Position numbers and translations under genes: made by a program. 64,000 nucleotides of DNA from contig JAFSEP010000003.1 of assembly GCA_017435665.1 (NCBI GenBank), positions 1 to 64,000 of the forward strand, written 5' to 3'. Source of the DNA: Clostridia bacterium (GTDB lineage Bacteria; Bacillota; Clostridia; Oscillospirales; Acutalibacteraceae). Positions within the stretch are counted from its first letter, which is position 1. The number at the start of each line of letters is the position of its first letter. Of this stretch, positions 8,413 through 16,767 are shown piece by piece. Below the pieces are notes generated by a model. That model worked only from the letters and a program-made list of their open reading frames with translations. It made no database searches and had not been told where the DNA came from.

Positions 8413-9447
8413 TTACAGCTCGTCAATCGCTTTGACCAAGGCCTCTACTGCTACCCTTTCGGTTGCCCAGCTTGTGCAGAATCTTACGATTATTCCGCCG
8501 TTTTCTGTCTGACCCCAATAGGATGAGGCAAAGCTCTCATTCAGCTTTTCGTGCTGCTCACGGGTAAGAACGGGGAACTGCTGATTTGTATAAGAATCAT
8601 AAAACATTCCGATGCCCTTTCTTTCAAAGGCACGTCTTATCTGCATAGCATATTCGTCAGCCTGCTTGGCAAGAGTGAAATATAAATCATCCTCAAGCAT
8701 TGTCTTGAACTGTATGCCGAGAAGTCTTCCCTTTGCAAGTAAGCCTCCGTGACGCTTGATTATGTAATTGAAATCCTTTTTGATGCTTTCTCTTGAAATC
8801 ACAAGGGCTTCACCGAAAAGAAGTCCCTGCTTGGTTCCGCCGATATAAAAGGCATCACATATTTCAGCCATATCCGCAAGAGTAAGGTCGCTTTTCTCAC
8901 TCATAATGCCGTATCCCATTCTTGCGCCGTCAACAAACAAGGGCATATCGTATTTATCGCAGATTTTTCTGATGCCGGCAAGCTCCTGCTTTGAGTAAAG
9001 CGTTCCGTTTTCCGTGGGATGTGAGAGATAGACCATTCCCGGCTGAACCATATGGTTATAGGTCGGGTCCTCCCAATGATCCCTGCAGAGCTTATCAAGC
9101 TGCTGAGCAGTTATTTTACCGTCAGCTGAGGGTATGGGAAGCACCTTATGACCCGTTGCCTCGACTGCTCCTGTTTCGTGAACATTTATGTGACCCGTTG
9201 AAGCGCTGACAACGCCCTGGTGCGGTCTTAATACCGCTGAAATCACCGTTGCATTGGTCTGCGTTCCTCCAACGAGAAAGTATACGTCGCTTTCGGGAGC
9301 ATTGCATTTTTCTTTGATAAGCTCCCTTGCTCTTTGGCAGTATGCGTCCTCGCCGTAGCCCGCTGTCTGCTCAAGGTTTGTTCTTACAAGCTCCTCTAAA
9401 ATCCGTGGATGAGCTCCCTCGGTATAGTCACATTCAAATCTGAACAT
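8413..9447 (-). CDS. Low-specificity threonine aldolase family (PLP beta-eliminating lyase)
   Basis: 344 residues. The sequence has the threonine-aldolase layout: FECDYTEGAHPRILEEL at the start, VGGTQTNATVISAVL, VYLSHPTENGTLYS, FVDGARMGYGIMS and YIGGTKQGLLFGEA, where the lysine in GGTKQG is the expected PLP Schiff-base residue. These fold-type I enzymes cleave threonine or allo-threonine to glycine and acetaldehyde. The gene reads towards the M28 gene 90 bases away. A hairpin at 9474-9503 lies just upstream of its start. Family assignment is good; exact stereospecificity cannot be read. Confidence 0.8.
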   Translation of the reverse strand: MFRFECDYTEGAHPRILEELVRTNLEQTAGYGEDAYCQRARELIKEKCNAPESDVYFLVGGTQTNATVISAVLRPHQGVVSASTGHINVHETGAVEATGHKVLPIPSADGKITAQQLDKLCRDHWEDPTYNHMVQPGMVYLSHPTENGTLYSKQELAGIRKICDKYDMPLFVDGARMGYGIMSEKSDLTLADMAEICDAFYIGGTKQGLLFGEALVISRESIKKDFNYIIKRHGGLLAKGRLLGIQFKTMLEDDLYFTLAKQADEYAMQIRRAFERKGIGMFYDSYTNQQFPVLTREQHEKLNESFASSYWGQTENGGIIVRFCTSWATERVAVEALVKAIDEL

Positions 9448-9473
9448 AGTTTATCCTCGCTTCATTAAATATC

Positions 9474-9511
9474 AAAGGTGCTGTATCCGAATACAGCACC
9501 TTTATTTTATC
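9474..9511. terminator. Hairpin with T-rich flank between the aldolase and the GH3-type gene
   Basis: AAAGGTGCTGTAT (9474-9486), loop CCGA, ATACAGCACCTTT (9491-9503), then TATTTTAT. It could act as a second terminator for the minus-strand gene ending at 9630, although the T-rich side faces the plus strand. Confidence 0.5.
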
Positions 9512-9554
9512 CGAAAACACAGAGAAATGCAATACAAATATCCTCATAAAGCAT

Positions 9555-9619
9555 AAAAAGGGACTGAGATTCAATAACGCCGAGATCCGATAAGACAGAT
9601 CTCGGCGAAATATCAGTCC
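9555..9619 (-). terminator. Terminator of the GH3-type acyl-adenylating gene
   Basis: On the minus strand, GGACTGA pairs with TCAGTCC (9613-9619 / 9561-9567) around an inner stem CGCCGAGATC / GATCTCGGCG (9578-9587 / 9598-9607), followed by CTTTTT. Confidence 0.7.
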
Positions 9620-9629
9620 ACTGTTTTAA

Positions 9630-11300
9630 TTATTCATCAATGTGAGCAAAGAAGAATTCTTTTCTTTCTTCTGTGTTAATAACGGTTACGGGCTTGATCT
9701 GATTGAGAATCTTGCCCTGCTTCTTGAGCATATCCTTATAATCTTCATATGTATTCTTATGAAGAAGTGTTACCTTTGCCTCACCGAGCATACCCCAACG
9801 GCGATATTTGAAGTATTTTTCGTTGCTTTCACTGAGCCACTTATCAAGACATGCTGAAACCTCGGGAAGTCTTGCCTTATCGAAGTCTCCCTCAACCTCT
9901 GCAAACATCACATAGCGAACGGGGTCGCTTTCCTTATCGTCATAGAAGCTGTATCCCTTGAAGGAAATTCCCATTTCTTCCTGAACCTTTGCTGCTGCCC
10001 AGTCAACCATCTGAGTTGTTGTCTTTTCATTGGCAACGTTCATAGCAAGGTTGTTTCTGTAAAGGAATTCAATCTTAGGTGTCTTGTTATAATAGCCTGT
10101 TACACGGACAACGTCTTCAATCTGGTAACGGTAAAGACCTGAGAAGTTTGTTACGATAAGCTCGTATTCCTTGCCTACCTCAACCTCACCGATTGTGAGA
10201 GGTCTCTTCCAATCGGGGTCATCCATGGGAATAAACTCAAAGAAGATTGAACGGGGAAGAAGCACTGCATCGTTTACGTCAAGCTCAACGGGCATTGCCA
10301 TATAGCCTTCAGCGGCAGCGTAACCCATATTGTGAATGGGAGCGTCGCCGATGTGCTTTCTGAGCTTCTGAACATAAAACTTGAGGTTTGAACCAACCAT
10401 ACCGTAGGACCATGCGAATTTAGGCCAGATTCTCGGTGCGATAGGATCATCAAAGCCCTTTGCACATTCTCTGCGGATTTCCTCTGCACGCTTGGGCATA
10501 GGCTTGAACTTCTTGTTCCATTTTTTACGGAGATCGTCAGGACACTTGATGCTCGGGTCGATTGTACCCTTTGCAATGTCGTTACAGATAAGTTCCCAAT
10601 TCTGCTCAAGGTAATCAAACATACCCGTAAGAAGGGTTACAACCATTGAGCCGAGGAAGGATACGTCTTTTCTCTGCAAAGCAAAACGAAGGTGGAAATA
10701 TGTTGAATCAACAGCATCCTCGTTTTCGGGATACATAAAATCGTTTGGAGTTGTCATAAAGAACCTTGAAATGGGCTTGAGGTATGTGAAGGGAACCTGT
10801 CCTGCACCGTTACCCATTTTTCCGTCTCTCATCTTATGACCTGTGAGAAGAACAGCAACGGGGCCGATCTGCTTGGGGAACTTCTTGCCGTGCTTATTAA
10901 ACCAGAGCTTTGCACATGCGGGAGTTGCGGCAAAACCCATCGACTGCATATTGAAAAGTGCCTTTGCTGACTGAGGAAGAATCTTGGGCTTACCGACTGA
11001 GCCTGACGATGTGCAGTATCTGACACATTTTCTTGCCATCATAAGATTTTCTTCGCCGTCAAGCATACGCTCAACGTAATCAGCGTATGTATCATAGTTT
11101 GAAAGAGGAACTATTCTCTGGAAATCCTCAACAGAATGAACATCCTTGAAGCCGATCTTCTTACCGTACTCGGTGTCCTTGTTTTCATCCATAATCTGCA
11201 TAAGAATCTGCTCCTGTGTTTCAACAGGAATCTGAGTGAAATGGTTAACACCCTTGAGAACCATATTGCCCAGTAATACGCCAAAATCGGAAATTGCCAT
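9630..11300 (-). CDS. GH3 auxin-responsive-promoter family acyl-adenylating enzyme
   Basis: 556 residues from ATG at 11300 with an AAAGGAGATG site. The protein has the plan of the GH3 (Gretchen Hagen 3) superfamily, relatives of firefly luciferase that activate a carboxylate with ATP and often join it to an amino acid. Seen are the P-loop-like YCTSSGSVGKPKILPQS near 110, MGYAAAEGYMAMP near 335, YELIVTNFSGLYRYQIEDVV near 390 and the C-terminal YKYRRWGMLGEAKV. Bacterial members are poorly characterised; some sit in lipid or natural-product loci. Together with the ligases at 2125-5700 it gives three adenylating enzymes within 10 kb. Do not confuse it with glycoside hydrolase family 3. Substrate is unknown. 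Confidence 0.8.
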   Translation of the reverse strand: MAISDFGVLLGNMVLKGVNHFTQIPVETQEQILMQIMDENKDTEYGKKIGFKDVHSVEDFQRIVPLSNYDTYADYVERMLDGEENLMMARKCVRYCTSSGSVGKPKILPQSAKALFNMQSMGFAATPACAKLWFNKHGKKFPKQIGPVAVLLTGHKMRDGKMGNGAGQVPFTYLKPISRFFMTTPNDFMYPENEDAVDSTYFHLRFALQRKDVSFLGSMVVTLLTGMFDYLEQNWELICNDIAKGTIDPSIKCPDDLRKKWNKKFKPMPKRAEEIRRECAKGFDDPIAPRIWPKFAWSYGMVGSNLKFYVQKLRKHIGDAPIHNMGYAAAEGYMAMPVELDVNDAVLLPRSIFFEFIPMDDPDWKRPLTIGEVEVGKEYELIVTNFSGLYRYQIEDVVRVTGYYNKTPKIEFLYRNNLAMNVANEKTTTQMVDWAAAKVQEEMGISFKGYSFYDDKESDPVRYVMFAEVEGDFDKARLPEVSACLDKWLSESNEKYFKYRRWGMLGEAKVTLLHKNTYEDYKDMLKKQGKILNQIKPVTVINTEERKEFFFAHIDE

Positions 11301-11430
11301 TTGTACATCTCCTTTAAAACATTATAAATTTCGGTTAATTATACCATATATTGCTTTTCGGTGTCAATATGATACACAATTAAACATACAGTTTAATTAA
11401 CAATATTAACATTTAATTCACAAAACCGCA

Positions 11431-11477
11431 AAACGGATTGCAAGCCTGAGCACATACAGAGACCTGACAATCCGTTT
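11431..11477 (-). terminator. Terminator of the LCAT-like hydrolase gene
   Basis: AAACGGATTG (11431-11440) pairs with CAATCCGTTT (11468-11477); an inner CCTGA/TCAGG pairing extends it. On the minus strand it is followed by a T-containing tail. Confidence 0.6.
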
Positions 11478-11508
11478 GTTTTATTATGTTAAGACAGCGG
11501 CAGTAATC

Positions 11509-13119
11509 TTATCCGAAAATTGATGTTATAAACGAAATAATAAGTTCAATATAAGAAAGCACGGTTTTCAGTATTACAGCGAGCTTGCTGTTGGAATCGA
11601 GGAATTTGTCAGAACCGTAATCAAGAACGTTTTCGTCATCCTCAAACTCAAGATACTGAGGGAAATTACCATAGGCAAATATGCTCATCTGTCCGTCATA
11701 TCTTGCAATGGCAAGAAGAAGCTCGTCAACACATTCGGGAAAGCTGAAGTGGTCAACACCCTTTACAAACCAGGTACAATCGGGTATAAGGGCTGTTGAA
11801 GCGTCAATCTGCTTTTCAGGAGAAATATAGAAGCCGTCATATGCTGCGTTCTTAATATAGCTCTCACTGAAGGTTTCGTTTGCCTTTGTTGCAGTTGCAC
11901 CCAAAGAAGCTCTTTCAACCTCAACAATACTGTCTCCAAGGAAGTCCTGACCCTCAATAACCGGTACGAGCTGACTGCCGTATTTGGTGATGTTTGCATA
12001 ACGCACACCGTCATTGAAGGCATCCATCAGCAGTTCTTCAACACGAAGCTGAACCGTATAGTGATAGAAATCTGTCTTTTCAATAAGCTTTTCGTATTTC
12101 TTCCATTTGTTCAGATCCATACCGTAGGCAAAATCGAGAGCTGCTTCGTAATGCTCGTCATCAACCATACTCCAATAGCCCGGCATTGTTCCGAAGGTTT
12201 CCATAAGAACTCGGGGGATAACATCATCTCCCACCTTTTCGAGAATCTTATTTACGCTCCATGTACCTATCTGTCCCACAAGCTCATTTCTTGAAGCGCC
12301 GATAGCCTCCTTAATAGGATTCTTACCACCGAAAAGATCGGCAAGATAATAATCAAGTCCCTCTGCATTAACGTTGATTTCACCGCAGAAAATTTCACTG
12401 CAGACAATCGAGCCTGTTGCAGTTGAGCAATAAAGAATGCAGTTATCAACGGCATCGTGACCGTATTCACTGAGATATGTTGTAACAAGGTTACAGCCGT
12501 AGCAACGGCTTATAAGAACACACTTTTCAGCCCCGGTTACTTCAAGAACCTCATCTATGTACTGATCAAGTATTTCTGCATTGTGGAACATATCAAGACG
12601 CCAGTCATAGTGGAAGGTATAATCGTAAAGTCCGTATTTTCCGCCCTTCTTTGTATCGTAAAGCGGGGTTTCGGGCCACTCCCAGGCAATGCCGCTACCG
12701 TCTGAGGCTTCGCCGTTTTCGTCAAGAGCAAGACCCTGAAACATACTGATTACTACCTTATAAAGAGCCTCACCGTATTCTTTCCAAGACTCATCGGCTG
12801 CACTCTGGTCGCCGCTGAGCTCACCCATAAGTGCGTCGCTGAGGGCCGGAACAAGCTCCTCAGTCAACACCTTAGTGTCCATCTTATCCATTGAAGGCGG
12901 ATAAACAGTTTCGCTGGACTTGTCTCCTTTGACCTTGTAAATAGTGTCAACCTTTCCTATAACGTAAACAATAGGATAAATTTCACCCTCAGTTGCAAGA
13001 TATTCATCCTCAGTAATTATACTGTCCGTTGTTTCCTCGGCAAATGCAAAAATACCCGTAGGCATAAGCATCAGGCAGACCAACAAAACCGAAATCAGTG
13101 ATTTTATTCTTTTGTTCAT
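11509..13119 (-). CDS. Secreted LCAT-like alpha/beta hydrolase with a cysteine at the nucleophile position
   Basis: 536 residues from ATG at 13119, preceded by GGGAG; a longer frame adds ten residues. A signal peptide is clear (KSLISVLLVCLMLMPTGIFA). The segment YDWRLDMFHNAEILDQYIDE resembles the DWR region of lecithin:cholesterol acyltransferase-like lipases. The nucleophile elbow reads LISRCYGCN, so the usual GxSxG serine is replaced by cysteine. A candidate catalytic histidine is in KGVDHFSFPE near 460. The C-terminus ends in an amphipathic helix (VLSYIELIISFITSIFG). It would act outside the cell on an ester or act as an acyltransferase; the cysteine could also mean altered or lost hydrolysis. 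Confidence 0.6.
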   Translation of the reverse strand: MNKRIKSLISVLLVCLMLMPTGIFAFAEETTDSIITEDEYLATEGEIYPIVYVIGKVDTIYKVKGDKSSETVYPPSMDKMDTKVLTEELVPALSDALMGELSGDQSAADESWKEYGEALYKVVISMFQGLALDENGEASDGSGIAWEWPETPLYDTKKGGKYGLYDYTFHYDWRLDMFHNAEILDQYIDEVLEVTGAEKCVLISRCYGCNLVTTYLSEYGHDAVDNCILYCSTATGSIVCSEIFCGEINVNAEGLDYYLADLFGGKNPIKEAIGASRNELVGQIGTWSVNKILEKVGDDVIPRVLMETFGTMPGYWSMVDDEHYEAALDFAYGMDLNKWKKYEKLIEKTDFYHYTVQLRVEELLMDAFNDGVRYANITKYGSQLVPVIEGQDFLGDSIVEVERASLGATATKANETFSESYIKNAAYDGFYISPEKQIDASTALIPDCTWFVKGVDHFSFPECVDELLLAIARYDGQMSIFAYGNFPQYLEFEDDENVLDYGSDKFLDSNSKLAVILKTVLSYIELIISFITSIFG

Positions 13120-13222
13120 TTTATCACTCCCGGAAAAACCGTATAACACGGTAAATTAATTTAATACTTTTGAATTATATCACAATATATTGTTCTTTTC
13201 ATTAACTGATAATTAAATATTA

Positions 13223-14158
13223 TCAGTCAAAGCAACGGCTGCACGCCGTATAGCCCTTTGATTTTGCATAAGAATATGTAACTTTTTTCTTGTTTGTCTT
13301 AATATAAGAGCAATTCTTTCTGTGGTATTTGTTTCCTTTGGGCGAAATATAAATCTTATCATTGCCCGAAAGCCTTGTTCTCACCCTGAGCACCTTGCTG
13401 TATCTGCCGTAAAGCTTTTTGCTTTTCAGCTTACATACTGCCCTTACTCTGAACTTATATTCTTTGTCCGAGCTGAGCTTTTTGACTGTGAATTGAGTTT
13501 TCTCCGTGGAGCCTGCAAGCTTCCACTTCCCGTTCACGTATCTGTATACTCTGTATTCCGTTGCACCGGTCACTCTGCTCCATGTAAGCGTTACCGTACC
13601 CGATGTTTTCTTTTTCACCTTGAGGCTTTTAACCTTTTCAGGTCTGATATAAAAATATTTAACGGCTTCACCGCAGAAATTGCCCTTGCCCTTGACAATT
13701 ACCTGAGCCTTGCCCGACTTTTTATTGTTTTTATAGCTTACGGTGTAATCTCTGCCCTCTTTAAGCACTTTTCCGTTAAAGGTAACGGTTACGGACGGCT
13801 TTTTGCTTTTACCGCTAAAGGTTGCTTCGGTATAGCTCAGTTTAATTTCCGCATTGGAAATATTGCAGGGCAGAATGTCAAAGTATCTGTAAACCGTAGG
13901 ACAGCTGTCATTGACGTCGTCAACCATAATAACAGCCCTGCCTGCATTAACGTTATTGGTATAAGTGACAAAATAATTCTTGCCCTCAGTCAAATGCCTT
14001 ACGTTTACTTCGGGACAAATTGCTCTGCCCGTATATATTGCCGTGTCAAAGTCTATACTTACATCCTTGTCGCTTATATTATAAGCTGATACAGCAAGTG
14101 TAAAGCAAAATGCAAGAAGAAATATGACAACACCTTGTTTTGCTGATCTGTTCAACAT
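13223..14158 (-). CDS. Secreted Fn3-containing protein with a C-terminal Cys/His motif
   Basis: 311 residues from ATG at 14158, seven bases after GGAG; a GTG one codon upstream is possible. It begins with a signal peptide (VVIFLLAFCFTLAVSA). A beta-sandwich repeat follows (GRDYTVSYKNNKKSGKAQVI and KGKGNFCGEAVKYFYI), then one fibronectin type III domain near 170-265 (VTLTWSRVTGATEYRVYRY). The last 40 residues have the pattern KYHRKNCSYI...YTACSRCFD, which looks like a small metal-binding knuckle seen in secreted Clostridia proteins. The gene starts 12 bases after ispE and probably shares its transcript. Function is unknown. Confidence 0.75.
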   Translation of the reverse strand: MLNRSAKQGVVIFLLAFCFTLAVSAYNISDKDVSIDFDTAIYTGRAICPEVNVRHLTEGKNYFVTYTNNVNAGRAVIMVDDVNDSCPTVYRYFDILPCNISNAEIKLSYTEATFSGKSKKPSVTVTFNGKVLKEGRDYTVSYKNNKKSGKAQVIVKGKGNFCGEAVKYFYIRPEKVKSLKVKKKTSGTVTLTWSRVTGATEYRVYRYVNGKWKLAGSTEKTQFTVKKLSSDKEYKFRVRAVCKLKSKKLYGRYSKVLRVRTRLSGNDKIYISPKGNKYHRKNCSYIKTNKKKVTYSYAKSKGYTACSRCFD

Positions 14159-14170
14159 CACATTTCTCCG

Positions 14171-15046
14171 TTATTCTATAATTTCACAGCCGCTTTTCAC
14201 GGGTCTGCAAATATAGGTTTCATCTATTGATTTTTTCAGCTCTGCGTATGCATTTTCGGCATCCTTATCATTATAGAAAATGCCGAAAACCGACGGTCCG
14301 CTTCCACTCATACACGCTGCCCTTGCGTTATGCTTGCGCATTACTCCCTTGATATATGCTCTGTCACAAACCTCAATAACCTGCTCAAAGACGTTATTTG
14401 TAAGTAAGCAGATTTTATCAAGATCCTTTTCCAGAACAGCTCTGAGCATTCCCGTATTATCGGGGTGACGGATACGGTCAGAGTTTTCGTCATATGTCTT
14501 ATATGCGTTGCCCGTGGGAACGTCCTGCTCGGGCTTACAGATGATAATACTGCAGTCAGGCATCGGCGGAAGCTCGGAAAGCACGTCTCCGATATTCTGA
14601 GAAAGCCTTGTTGAGCCGAAAATACAGAAGGGAACATCTGCACCTACTCTGAGTCCGATTTCAACAAGCTCAAGATATGAAAGCTCTGTGCCGTATATCT
14701 TATTGAGTGCAACAATAACCGCCGCACCGTCAGCACTTCCTCCTGCAAGTCCTGCGGCGTGAGGAATACACTTTTCTATTGTGATTTTTATGCCGCTGTT
14801 CTTGACACCTGTAAAGGTAAAAAAGCTCTCAGCAGCTTTATAAGCAATGTTTCTTTCATCAGTAGGTACTCCCTCTTTGTCACAGACAATTTCGATTTTT
14901 TCACCTTCGATTTTCTCCACCGTAACCGTATCATAGAGTCCCACCGATTGCATTATCATAAAAAGACTGTGATAACCGTTTTCAAGCTTTGACAGAATGT
15001 CAAGCAACAAATTGATTTTTGCATAGGCCTTAATCTTTATTTTCAT
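14171..15046 (-). CDS. ispE: 4-diphosphocytidyl-2-C-methyl-D-erythritol kinase
   Basis: 291 residues, a GHMP kinase. It phosphorylates CDP-methylerythritol in the MEP route to isoprenoid precursors. Diagnostic segments are AYAKINLLLDILSKLENGYH at the N-terminus, the ATP-binding loop PHAAGLAGGSADGAAVIVAL near 95, and CMSGSGPSVFGIF near the C-terminus. Length fits the family. No other MEP genes are in the window. A terminator for the upstream deacetylase separates it from 15111. Confidence 0.93.
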   Translation of the reverse strand: MKIKIKAYAKINLLLDILSKLENGYHSLFMIMQSVGLYDTVTVEKIEGEKIEIVCDKEGVPTDERNIAYKAAESFFTFTGVKNSGIKITIEKCIPHAAGLAGGSADGAAVIVALNKIYGTELSYLELVEIGLRVGADVPFCIFGSTRLSQNIGDVLSELPPMPDCSIIICKPEQDVPTGNAYKTYDENSDRIRHPDNTGMLRAVLEKDLDKICLLTNNVFEQVIEVCDRAYIKGVMRKHNARAACMSGSGPSVFGIFYNDKDAENAYAELKKSIDETYICRPVKSGCEIIE

Positions 15047-15061
15047 ATCTTCACCTCAAAA

Positions 15062-15105
15062 AGAAACTTCTGCTTGTATTGTAACACACAAACAGAAGTT
15101 TTTCC
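15062..15105 (-). terminator. Terminator of the polysaccharide deacetylase gene
   Basis: AAACTTCTG and CAGAAGTTT pair across an inner TTGT/ACAA stem; on the minus strand the hairpin runs into a T-rich stretch before ispE. Confidence 0.7.
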
Positions 15106-15110
15106 ACATT

Positions 15111-16103
15111 TTATTGAAAATTGTATTCATCCAGAGAACAAAAGGTATACCCCTCAGCCTCAGCCCAATCTATAATTTCACCAAGAGCATCGGCATTGTC
15201 ACGGGAAACGCTGTGAAGAAGTATAACTGCACCCGGATGCAATCTTTCCGTAACGGTCTCCACCGCATACGCCTTCCCCTTTATATTGTTAATATCCCAA
15301 TCGGAATATGCAACTGACCAGAAGCTGCTGACGTATCCTATTGAGTTTACGGCATCAAGAGCGCTTTCATTATACTCGCCTGCCGGAAAACGGAAGTATT
15401 TAGCTGCATAGCCGAAATTCTCTCTCAGATAATTTTCACATTCCTCTATTTCCTTGACCATTTCGCTGCGTGTTATATCTGCAAAGGACGGGTGGCTTGC
15501 CGAATGGTTGCCCACAATATGTCCTTCCTTTATCATTCTGGCAATAAGCTCAGGCTGCTCCTTTATGTGATGAAGGGTACAGAAAAATGCTGCAGGAACC
15601 TCCTTTTCGCTCAGCGTGTCAAGTATTCTTTCCGTAAGATTATCGTGTTCATATCCGCAGTCAAAGGTCAGATATAACACCTTTTCTTCACTTTTTGTAT
15701 CAACGGTAAAGGCTCCGTATTTATCAAAGGTTTTCTGAAATTCCAGAACAGTGTGATGCGCCTTACCTCCCGATGCAGGTCCGTGGGAATGGCTGATTTT
15801 CTTTGTGGGCAATCCCCTTTCATTGTTCGGATCGGTAACGTTGTAGTGCACATTTTCCAGAGGCTCTAATCCCGTATAAGTCGAAGCTGACGGATTTTCA
15901 GAGCCGAGAAATATTTTATTGCTTTGCTGTTGCGTCGGTGCAAGTATATCATCCGCCATAGGTTCGGGGACAGCTTTTGTAGTTTCTGAAGTTGTTTCTG
16001 TTGAGGGTGTTGTTGTTTCCGGATTAAGATTTCCTCTTGCACAGGCTGAAAAAAGCAGCAAAATAATTGTTACAGATAATATTATTTTAGTGTTTTTTGT
16101 CAT
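15111..16103 (-). CDS. PdaA-type polysaccharide deacetylase lipoprotein
   Basis: 330 residues. The N-terminus is a lipoprotein signal with lipobox LFSAC, followed by a threonine-rich linker (TTTPSTETTSETTK). Residues about 140-325 are a NodB-type deacetylase: VLYLTFDCGYEHDN (motif 1), IVGNHSASHPSF with the metal histidines (motif 2), YFRFPAGEYNE (motif 3) and VILLHSVSRD (motif 5). The TFDxGYE form matches PdaA, which makes muramic delta-lactam in spore cortex, in keeping with the sporulation genes nearby. Cortex versus vegetative peptidoglycan as substrate cannot be decided. A hairpin repeat lies directly upstream of the gene. Confidence 0.8.
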   Translation of the reverse strand: MTKNTKIILSVTIILLLFSACARGNLNPETTTPSTETTSETTKAVPEPMADDILAPTQQQSNKIFLGSENPSASTYTGLEPLENVHYNVTDPNNERGLPTKKISHSHGPASGGKAHHTVLEFQKTFDKYGAFTVDTKSEEKVLYLTFDCGYEHDNLTERILDTLSEKEVPAAFFCTLHHIKEQPELIARMIKEGHIVGNHSASHPSFADITRSEMVKEIEECENYLRENFGYAAKYFRFPAGEYNESALDAVNSIGYVSSFWSVAYSDWDINNIKGKAYAVETVTERLHPGAVILLHSVSRDNADALGEIIDWAEAEGYTFCSLDEYNFQ

Positions 16104-16139
16104 CGAAAAATCTCCTTTTAATCTTATGTATCCGGTTTA

Positions 16140-16263
16140 TGCAGGAGGGTGGCGGGCAGCGAAGCGGGCGCTGACCGAAGGTCAGCGCTGTTTTCAGCCG
16201 AAGGCTGAAAACGATTTGCGGCTTCGCCGCAAATCACGCTTCGCATCAGACTCCTCTCCTGCA
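16140..16263. repeat. Hairpin cluster bounded by TGCAGGAG inverted repeat, copy 1
   Basis: TGCAGGAG (16140-16147) and CTCCTGCA (16256-16263) enclose tight hairpins: GCGCTGACC/GGTCAGCGC (16168-16188), TTTTCAGCC/GGCTGAAAA (16191-16211) and a GATTTGCGG/CCGCAAATC stem. Related copies lie at 37384-37482 and 49944-50065. Confidence 0.65.
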
Positions 16264-16264
16264 C

Positions 16265-16450
16265 TTACTTAAACATATACTGAATATCGTCAAGAAGCGT
16301 TTCCATGGTTTTAAGGCTCTTAGCAGCCTTCTTTTTAAGCATCTTCTTAGGGTTCGGACTCATCATTGTCTTACCGAGTGCAAGACCTGCACCGCCGACA
16401 GCTAGACCGAGACCGACACCGGCAACAATTCCGGAAATATTTCTGCTCAT
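16265..16450 (-). CDS. Small glycine-rich membrane-type protein
   Basis: 61 residues from ATG at 16450, eight bases after AGGAG; a GTG three codons upstream would overlap that site. Residues 6-28 form one hydrophobic glycine-zipper-like segment (GIVAGVGLGLAVGGAGLALG), followed by a lysine-rich cytosolic-type stretch (KKMLKKKAAKSLK). I do not recognise the family with certainty. It lies downstream of the phage-type lysis cassette on the same strand and may be independent of it. Confidence 0.6.
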   Translation of the reverse strand: MSRNISGIVAGVGLGLAVGGAGLALGKTMMSPNPKKMLKKKAAKSLKTMETLLDDIQYMFK

Positions 16451-16554
16451 CCTTTTCACTCCTGTTTGTTTTTTCAGACTTTTGTCCGTAGCATTATTTT
16501 GTCCTTACGTGATGAAAATATAATTTGAAAATTCATCAAAAAAATGCACACAGG

Positions 16555-16767
16555 TTATTTTTCAAGGTCTTCTATACGGTGATTTGCGACCTTGATTTTT
16601 TCTTCGAGCTGATACATTCTTTCCACAACGCTGTTATGCTTATCGACCTTCTTTTCAAGCTGTTCTATACGGTATACCGTAAGCTTATTTGAGGTCATTA
16701 TGCCTATAACAGAGCCAAAGACGGTTCCTATAAGGGATATTGCTGCAACAATAACCGTTTCGCTCAT
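16555..16767 (-). CDS. XhlA/BhlA-like phage small membrane protein
   Basis: 70 residues: one N-terminal membrane segment (VIVAAISLIGTVFGSVIGIM) followed by a coiled coil (RIEQLEKKVDKHNSVVERMY). This layout fits haemolysin XhlA-type or holin-like accessory proteins found beside phage endolysins. It overlaps the endolysin stop by four bases (ATGA), which indicates translational coupling within the lysis cassette 16555-18732. Confidence 0.6.
   Translation of the reverse strand: MSETVIVAAISLIGTVFGSVIGIMTSNKLTVYRIEQLEKKVDKHNSVVERMYQLEEKIKVANHRIEDLEK

Noticed and set aside
9630..11300. Annotation as glycoside hydrolase family 3 because of the name GH3
   Set aside because: The sequence matches the auxin-responsive GH3 adenylating fold, with no GH3 glycosidase motifs.
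13322..14089. 255-codon open frame on the plus strand opposite the Fn3 protein
   Set aside because: It is the antisense shadow of a gene with signal peptide, Fn3 domain and ribosome site; its translation has no recognisable features and no ribosome site.
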